Source: DATFFO01 sp963744905
GTDB taxonomy: Bacteria; Actinomycetota; Acidimicrobiia; Spongiisociales; ZC4RG35
Reading direction: 5' to 3'
Length of the DNA: 64,000 nucleotides
Assembly: GCA_963744905.1 (NCBI GenBank)
Contig: CAVUUV010000003.1
Coordinates: 992,001 to 1,056,000 of the forward strand
The translations under genes and the position numbers were made by a program. The notes below the pieces were generated by a model that was not told where the DNA came from, did no database searches, and was given only the letters and a program-made list of their open reading frames with translations. Position 1 is the stretch's first letter, and the number at the start of each line of letters is the position of its first letter. Shown here one piece after another: positions 59,288 to 64,000 of this stretch.

Positions 59288-59312
59288 CGAAGCCACAGTA
59301 CGCGCCGGCCGC

Positions 59313-60278
59313 TCAGGCCAGGACGACCACCGTCGTCCCCACCGGCGCCCAGTCGTAGAGGAAGGCGGCCTCTTCCAGGCTCTGGCGAACACAGCCGGCA
59401 CTGTGATACTCACCCAGTTGCTCTTCTCTCTGGAGGGGCTGGCCGGTCCCGTCGTTGGGGATGGAATGGAAGCCGATGGCCAGGTCGTCGCCGTGGGCGA
59501 AGCGGACCATGTAGCGCATGGTGATCCCGTCGTGACCGGCATAGGCGGTCTCGGACTTGGAGAACACTTCGTAGGTTCCGGGAGCAGGCACGCCCGGCTT
59601 GCCGGAAACCAGATAGGAGTCGACCAGCTCCTCGCCTTTGTCGATCAACCACACCCGCTGGGTGGTGTTGGAGTAGACGATGCGCCGTCCCTGGCCTGAA
59701 TCGGCCGGAACCGGTGGAGGCGGAACTCCCTCCAGGTCCTGGCGGATGCCCTCGGCGACGTTCCCGAACTCCTCGAACGGTGACATGAGAACCTGTTCGC
59801 CGGACACGACCACGGTCATGGTGTTCTCGGTGGTCTCGGTCATCCCCTCCCGGGTCACCGTCCCGTGGACATGGAGCACGCTCCTGCCGGCTTCGTCTTC
59901 GGACAGGGAGTAGGTGACGTCCGTGGCCCGGGACCAGGCCGCCCAGCCTTCCGACATCTCGATCATCAGCCGCGCGAACTGGTCCCGGCCCACCGCCGCC
60001 TGTGAGGTAGGGGCGAGCCCATCCCAGGCGGCCTGCTCGTCACCTGCGGCGATGTAACCCACCCAGGTCTGGAAGGCCTGAGCCGCTTCCCCGACCGATC
60101 CCCCAGGAGCAGTCGTCGCAGGAGCCGGAACGGTCGATGGCGCCGTGGATGTAGTCGGCGTGGCGGCAGGGGGGGAGGATGTAGGAGAGACAGCCGAGGA
60201 GGCGGAAGGGAGGGCGGTTCCACACGCCGCCACCAGGATCGCGAGCGCGACTGCGTGGAGATAGGACAGCTTGGACAT
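59313..60278 (-). CDS. L,D-transpeptidase (YkuD) lipoprotein
   Basis: A 321-aa exported protein. The N terminus has a lipobox VAAC at C19 (AILVAACG), followed by a Ser/Thr/Pro-rich linker. A middle domain (about 60-195) resembles a SnoaL/NTF2-like fold, and the C-terminal YkuD domain has the catalytic HSAGCVRQS motif (about 295-303). It makes 3-3 cross-links in peptidoglycan or attaches proteins. The ATG at 60278 is the last plausible start; longer starts lack a signal peptide. Confidence 0.92.
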   Translation of the reverse strand: MSKLSYLHAVALAILVAACGTALPSASSAVSPTSSPPAATPTTSTAPSTVPAPATTAPGGSVGEAAQAFQTWVGYIAAGDEQAAWDGLAPTSQAAVGRDQFARLMIEMSEGWAAWSRATDVTYSLSEDEAGRSVLHVHGTVTREGMTETTENTMTVVVSGEQVLMSPFEEFGNVAEGIRQDLEGVPPPPVPADSGQGRRIVYSNTTQRVWLIDKGEELVDSYLVSGKPGVPAPGTYEVFSKSETAYAGHDGITMRYMVRFAHGDDLAIGFHSIPNDGTGQPLQREEQLGEYHSAGCVRQSLEEAAFLYDWAPVGTTVVVLA

Positions 60279-60403
60279 GGTTCGAACACCCCGGACTGAG
60301 ATGATGGTGATTTGACCTTTCGACGCCCGAGCACCGCCCCCGGTTCCCCCTATCTGGCCGAGGGACGGGTCTCGCCCGCCCTCGCCGCGGGGGAAGGCGG
60401 GCC

Positions 60404-60419
60404 CCCGACCCGGGTCGGG
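60404..60419. terminator. Possible terminator downstream of the subtilase gene
   Basis: CCCGACCCGGGTCGGG is a perfect 16-base palindrome about 25 bases past the subtilase stop. There is no loop or U-tract, so it is only weak evidence. Confidence 0.3.
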
Positions 60420-60444
60420 CCCCACAATGTTCGCCCCGGTGCTG

Positions 60445-63411
60445 TTACCGGTTGCCGAGACCGGGTTTGAGAGTGATTACCTCGTATTGGTCCGGCACGG
60501 CGTTGTTCTGGTAGAGGGCGAGGAGTCTCTCCCGGCTGGCGTTGAGCAGGGGGACCTGGGCACTGGCGCCCGCCGGGAGCATACCGGCGAGATCCCTTAT
60601 GTGCTCGGCGTCACGTTTGACGTCCACATGCCCCGAGGCCACCCCGACCGGAACACCGGCATCGAGGTCCACCACGACGTAATCGAAGTCGTCGTCGGTC
60701 TTGCTCAAGAACCCAAAATCGCCCCTCAGATCGACGGGCAAGATCTGGCTCTGATCATTCAAATCGACGATTCCGTAGTACTCGAGATTCCCGGAACCGC
60801 TGCTGAGATCGATCAAAGCCGTCACCACCACGCCATTGGGATAGGGAGCCCCGGTGAGCAGGTTGAGGTCGGCTGCCACGAGCAGGTAGTCGGGCGTTCC
60901 GTCCTGGTCTGTGTCGAGCAGGATGTCGACCTCGTGGCGAGCGGGGGAATCCCAGGCTGTGGCGCTGCCGATGCCGAATTCGAGGATGTTGTCCTCGATC
61001 GAACGGACCCCCATCGCGGCGATCGAGCCCGATCCGGCGCCGGTGTAAGTGAAGGTGTCGACGAAGCCATCGGACTCACCGTCGTTGGTGAACGAGAGCA
61101 TGTTCTGCTGGCCGGGTTTCACCCGGCCCGCCGATATGTCCGAGGCAGGGTCTACCACGCCCAGATAACCGACTCGCAGACTCGAATCCCCCGAGGTCAG
61201 CGTCAAGATGCCGTCCACCTCGGTTTGGCTTATGAAGCCGTCGTCGGCGGGCATGGCGGCAGGGTCGAGCGACATCCTGATGTCGAAACTCGCCGAACCG
61301 TTGGCCGGCACTTCCACCGCGTCAGGCACCGTCACGTCGACCCCGCTCAGGGTCTGAATGGCTCCGTTGTCTATTGCGTATGTCCGGTTCTCTCCCGACA
61401 AGTCGTTCACCGTCACCGTCTCCGTGTACACCTGAGGTGATGCGGGGTTGAGCCTCCCGAAGCTCACCCCCGCCTCGGTCGTGTAGGCATCGGCGGCCAG
61501 AGCGCGATCCGCGCGGATCACGCCGGTGCCCATCAGAGTGGTCGGATAGGTGCCGTTCGTGGTCACCGTCGAGTTCATCATCAGCGACTTGATGACCTGA
61601 GTATGCAGAGACGGGTGTGCCTCTCGCATCAGCGCTGCCAATCCGGCCGCGTGCGGCGTCGCCATCGAGGTCCCACTGTTGAGCGTTCCCTTGAACCCGG
61701 TGCCGATTGCGGCCGAGTCGATCGACAGGCCCGGGGCGGCGAGGTCGGGACCGAACAGATCCTGACCCCTCGGTCCCTGGCTGGTGAAGCTGGCCAGGGT
61801 GTCGGCCAGTTCAGGCTTGGGGAACTCGAAGGTGGGGTCCAGCGTGACGTTCACGGTCGCTCCAGCCTCCATGGTGGACAGGAAGGCCTCGCCGTCGTCC
61901 TGGGAGACCATCACTCCCGGAATCTCGATACCGGTCGACTCCCCACCCATGACGATCGGGGCGCCGGGCACGTTGTTGAACACGACCACGGCCACCGCAC
62001 CTGCCGCCTGCGCATTGAGGATCTTGGAGGCGAAGGTGCAGGTGCCCCGCTGGATGAATGCGATATTGCCGTTCACGGATTCCCCGTTGGTAAGAGCCGT
62101 ACAGGCGTCGAGGGGCTGGCTGACAGCCAGATCCCCGGTGATCGGGCCAACCTCGTCGAGCGGCTTTGTGATCGCCCCTTCTGCCGCCTCGTACAGGCCG
62201 GCGATCGCCGCGGGTGCGTTCACCTCGATTCCCTGGTTGACCACCCCGCCGTCCACGGAGGCGGCCACCGCAATTCCGTCGCCGACGCTGGGAGAATCCT
62301 CCACGTAGGGCACCGGCCCCGCATTCCCGGCCGCCGACACGACCAGCATCCCGGCTGCCATGGCGTTGCCGACGGCGATGGCGGTGGGATCACCGGGCTC
62401 ACCGAACGCTGAGCCGAGGCTCATGTTGATCACATCGAGGTGGTCGCCGATGTCTCCGTCGCCGTTGGGGTCGAGCGCCCACTCGATGGCTTCGACGGTG
62501 ACCTCCGTCGTGCCCTCGCAGCCGAACACCTTGAGGGCGTAGAGCCGCGCCTCAGGGGCCATGCCCGGCCCCACCTCGAAATCGTTGTCGGCGTAGATGT
62601 CCCGGTCGTAGGGTCCGGTGTAGGTGCTGCCGTCCGACAGGACCCCTTGGCCGGCCGCAGTTCCTGCCACATGGGTTCCGTGGCCATAACAGTCCAGGGG
62701 ATCGGGGTCGGGGGCGGGGATCGTCTCGGCGGGGTCATCGGAGCGGGCGTTGTAGTCATCGCCCACGAAATCGGTGCCGCCTACCACCTTGGCGTTGGGG
62801 AAGCCGCCGTCGTCGAGGGTGGTGGGGTCGTTCGACTCGAAGGCTGCAGCAGTCCCCGCACCGCCGAAGTCGGCGTGGGTGTAGTCGATTCCGGTGTCGA
62901 TGATGCCGATGGTGATATCGGAACCGGTGAAACCGAGGTCCTCCCAAACGGGGGGAGTCCCCACCCAGGGAACGCTGGTGGCGTTGACGACGCGGTGAAT
63001 CGGAAGTCGCGACACCGACAGGACTCCGGGCAGGCCCACCACGTCGATCAGATCCCGCACCTTGGCGCGGACGGCGATGCCGTTGGCGCTCAGTTTGAGC
63101 GAGTAGATCTCATCTCCGGGCAGCCGTGAGCGCAAGCCGTCCTGCTGGCGTTCGACCTTGCGAGCCTGGTTTCTCTGCTGGGCAGCGCTCGCCCTGCCGT
63201 GAGTGTCGACCACCAGCTTCGCCACCGGCTCCTGATCGAGCTGTATGAACGCGTCGACGTATGCGTCGAGGTCCGAAACCGCCCCCAGATCGATTCGACC
63301 CGACGCCCGATCGGGCGCATTTCTGGGACTGTAGGGTCCGGTTCCCCACGCCGGCATGGCAGCCAGCAGGGCAAGCGAAAACACACTCAGTAGGGCCACG
63401 ATCCTCTTCAC
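60445..63411 (-). CDS. Secreted subtilisin-like serine protease with PA domain
   Basis: A 988-aa S8 peptidase. A signal peptide (about 1-24, ending AMPAWG) is followed by an inhibitor-like pro-region. The catalytic Asp is D172 in GIIDTGID, the His is H244 in GHGTHVAG, and the Ser is near 580 in GTSMATPHAAG. A PA (protease-associated) domain is inserted around 430-540, and a long C-terminal beta-rich region follows (PatA/CARDB-like). The GTG start has GGAGGA six bases upstream. Extracellular or surface protein, likely for peptide nutrition. Confidence 0.94.
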   Translation of the reverse strand: MKRIVALLSVFSLALLAAMPAWGTGPYSPRNAPDRASGRIDLGAVSDLDAYVDAFIQLDQEPVAKLVVDTHGRASAAQQRNQARKVERQQDGLRSRLPGDEIYSLKLSANGIAVRAKVRDLIDVVGLPGVLSVSRLPIHRVVNATSVPWVGTPPVWEDLGFTGSDITIGIIDTGIDYTHADFGGAGTAAAFESNDPTTLDDGGFPNAKVVGGTDFVGDDYNARSDDPAETIPAPDPDPLDCYGHGTHVAGTAAGQGVLSDGSTYTGPYDRDIYADNDFEVGPGMAPEARLYALKVFGCEGTTEVTVEAIEWALDPNGDGDIGDHLDVINMSLGSAFGEPGDPTAIAVGNAMAAGMLVVSAAGNAGPVPYVEDSPSVGDGIAVAASVDGGVVNQGIEVNAPAAIAGLYEAAEGAITKPLDEVGPITGDLAVSQPLDACTALTNGESVNGNIAFIQRGTCTFASKILNAQAAGAVAVVVFNNVPGAPIVMGGESTGIEIPGVMVSQDDGEAFLSTMEAGATVNVTLDPTFEFPKPELADTLASFTSQGPRGQDLFGPDLAAPGLSIDSAAIGTGFKGTLNSGTSMATPHAAGLAALMREAHPSLHTQVIKSLMMNSTVTTNGTYPTTLMGTGVIRADRALAADAYTTEAGVSFGRLNPASPQVYTETVTVNDLSGENRTYAIDNGAIQTLSGVDVTVPDAVEVPANGSASFDIRMSLDPAAMPADDGFISQTEVDGILTLTSGDSSLRVGYLGVVDPASDISAGRVKPGQQNMLSFTNDGESDGFVDTFTYTGAGSGSIAAMGVRSIEDNILEFGIGSATAWDSPARHEVDILLDTDQDGTPDYLLVAADLNLLTGAPYPNGVVVTALIDLSSGSGNLEYYGIVDLNDQSQILPVDLRGDFGFLSKTDDDFDYVVVDLDAGVPVGVASGHVDVKRDAEHIRDLAGMLPAGASAQVPLLNASRERLLALYQNNAVPDQYEVITLKPGLGNR

Positions 63412-63537
63412 AGGCGTTCCTCCATCACTCCCCGGGTCGACGGCTCCCGTCGCCGACCCGCAACCATATCTCCGGCGCTCGACCTCGTCCAGTGCTGCCG
63501 GTCGGCAACCAGGATGTGACGGGTAGGGGCCTCCTGG

Positions 63538-64000
63538 TCATTCCGGCATCATGTGCGGATAGGTGTGGTCGGTTGGCGGGTTCATGGTTTCCTTGACCGA
63601 CCTGACGCTGAGCCACCGCAGCAGGTTGAGCTTGGAACCGGCCTTGTCGTTGGTCCCCGACGCTCTCGCCCCACCGAAGGGCTGCTGGCCGACGATGGAG
63701 CCGGTGGGCTTGTCGTTGACGTAGAAATTCCCGGCTGCGTTCCGTAGCCCGGCCGAGGCCTGTTCGATGGCGGACCGGTCCCGGGCGAACACCGCTCCGG
63801 TGAGGCCATAGGGAGAGGTCGAGTCCACCAGCCCAACGGTGTCGCTCCACTGGTCGTCCTCGTCGTAGACGAAAACGCTGACGATGGGCCCGAACAGCTC
63901 CGTTTCCATGATCTCGTGACGGGGGTCGGCGCTCTCGACGACGGTGGGCTGGACGAACCAGCCCTCGGAGTCGTCGGCCTGGCCGCCCACCACTACCTCG
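63538..64000 (-). CDS. pruA: L-glutamate gamma-semialdehyde (P5C) dehydrogenase, C-terminal part
   Basis: The C-terminal 153 residues of an aldehyde dehydrogenase (the gene continues past the window edge). GWFVQPTVV and ETELFGPIVSVFVYDED are typical ALDH blocks, and the final stretch with FYVNDKPTGSIVGQQPFGGARASGTNDKAG is specific to P5C dehydrogenase. It oxidises glutamate semialdehyde to glutamate in the second step of proline breakdown; PRODH and ProC are 36 kb away at 27-28.6 kb. Confidence 0.92.
   Translation of the reverse strand, partial: EVVVGGQADDSEGWFVQPTVVESADPRHEIMETELFGPIVSVFVYDEDDQWSDTVGLVDSTSPYGLTGAVFARDRSAIEQASAGLRNAAGNFYVNDKPTGSIVGQQPFGGARASGTNDKAGSKLNLLRWLSVRSVKETMNPPTDHTYPHMMPE

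Noticed and set aside
1..64000. tRNA, rRNA, integrase or prophage genes
   Set aside because: I looked for cloverleaf-like tRNA 3' ends, rRNA signatures and recombinase or phage structural proteins and saw none.

Overview
The window is high-GC DNA with densely packed genes, many stop/start overlaps (ATGA, GTGA, TTGA) and no rRNA or tRNA that I could see. An HBHA-like Lys/Ala-tailed protein behind an XRE regulator, the clpS-DUF2017 pair, TIGR03084 and DUF4388 proteins, an EtfD-like membrane iron-sulfur reductase and stearoyl-ACP-type desaturase all point to Actinomycetota. The mix suggests a deep-branching class such as Acidimicrobiia, but that placement is inference. Several genes start exactly where transcription should start: a TANNNT -10 box is followed by 6-7 bases and then ATG or GTG, so leaderless mRNAs look common.

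Layout. 1-9.0 kb: a cut ORF, a class IV aminotransferase with nadE, glnE, an M20 amidohydrolase, and tyrA with aroF. 9.1-10.5 kb: XRE regulator plus HBHA-like protein and a DUF4332 protein. 10.5-20.4 kb: a minus-strand CO-dehydrogenase-like (form II) cluster, coxS-coxL-coxM, coxD (MoxR), a baeRF-type protein, coxE, a split XdhC/CoxI pair and a MocA-like cytidylyltransferase. It is interrupted between coxM and coxD by a 1.1-kb unit made of inverted 55-bp repeats around an AbiEi/DUF559-type gene. 20.5-29.5 kb: pheA-clpS-DUF2017-rRNA methyltransferase, EtfD-like reductase, PspA, proline dehydrogenase with ProC, and DUF4388. 29.6-45 kb: acyl-CoA metabolism (thiolase, CoA-transferase, SDRs, MaoC hydratase, both acyl-CoA carboxylase subunits), a guanylate/adenylate cyclase-STAND regulator and small proteins. 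45-53.4 kb: a flippase-like membrane domain fused to peroxiredoxin Q, plsY, the methionine genes metY-hydrolase-metX, a molybdopterin oxidoreductase and a LiaF-like protein. 53.4-64 kb: HisA-like protein, acyl-ACP desaturase, 6-phosphogluconate dehydrogenase, sirtuin, an endonuclease-IV/LigD-polymerase fusion, L,D-transpeptidase, a secreted subtilase and the 3' end of a P5C dehydrogenase.

The genome is mostly aerobic heterotroph housekeeping and accessory metabolism: amino acid synthesis, fatty acid/acyl-CoA turnover, electron transfer to quinone, and possibly trace-gas or xanthine-type oxidation. Items deserving attention are the repeat-bounded AbiEi/DUF559 unit inside the cox cluster, two copies of a strictly spaced four-arm palindromic repeat, a VNTR encoding a relay of overlapping mini-ORFs between two genes, two unusual gene fusions, and a HisA-like protein lacking one catalytic Asp. 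No intergenic gap exceeds 300 bases; the largest (about 200) holds one of the repeats.
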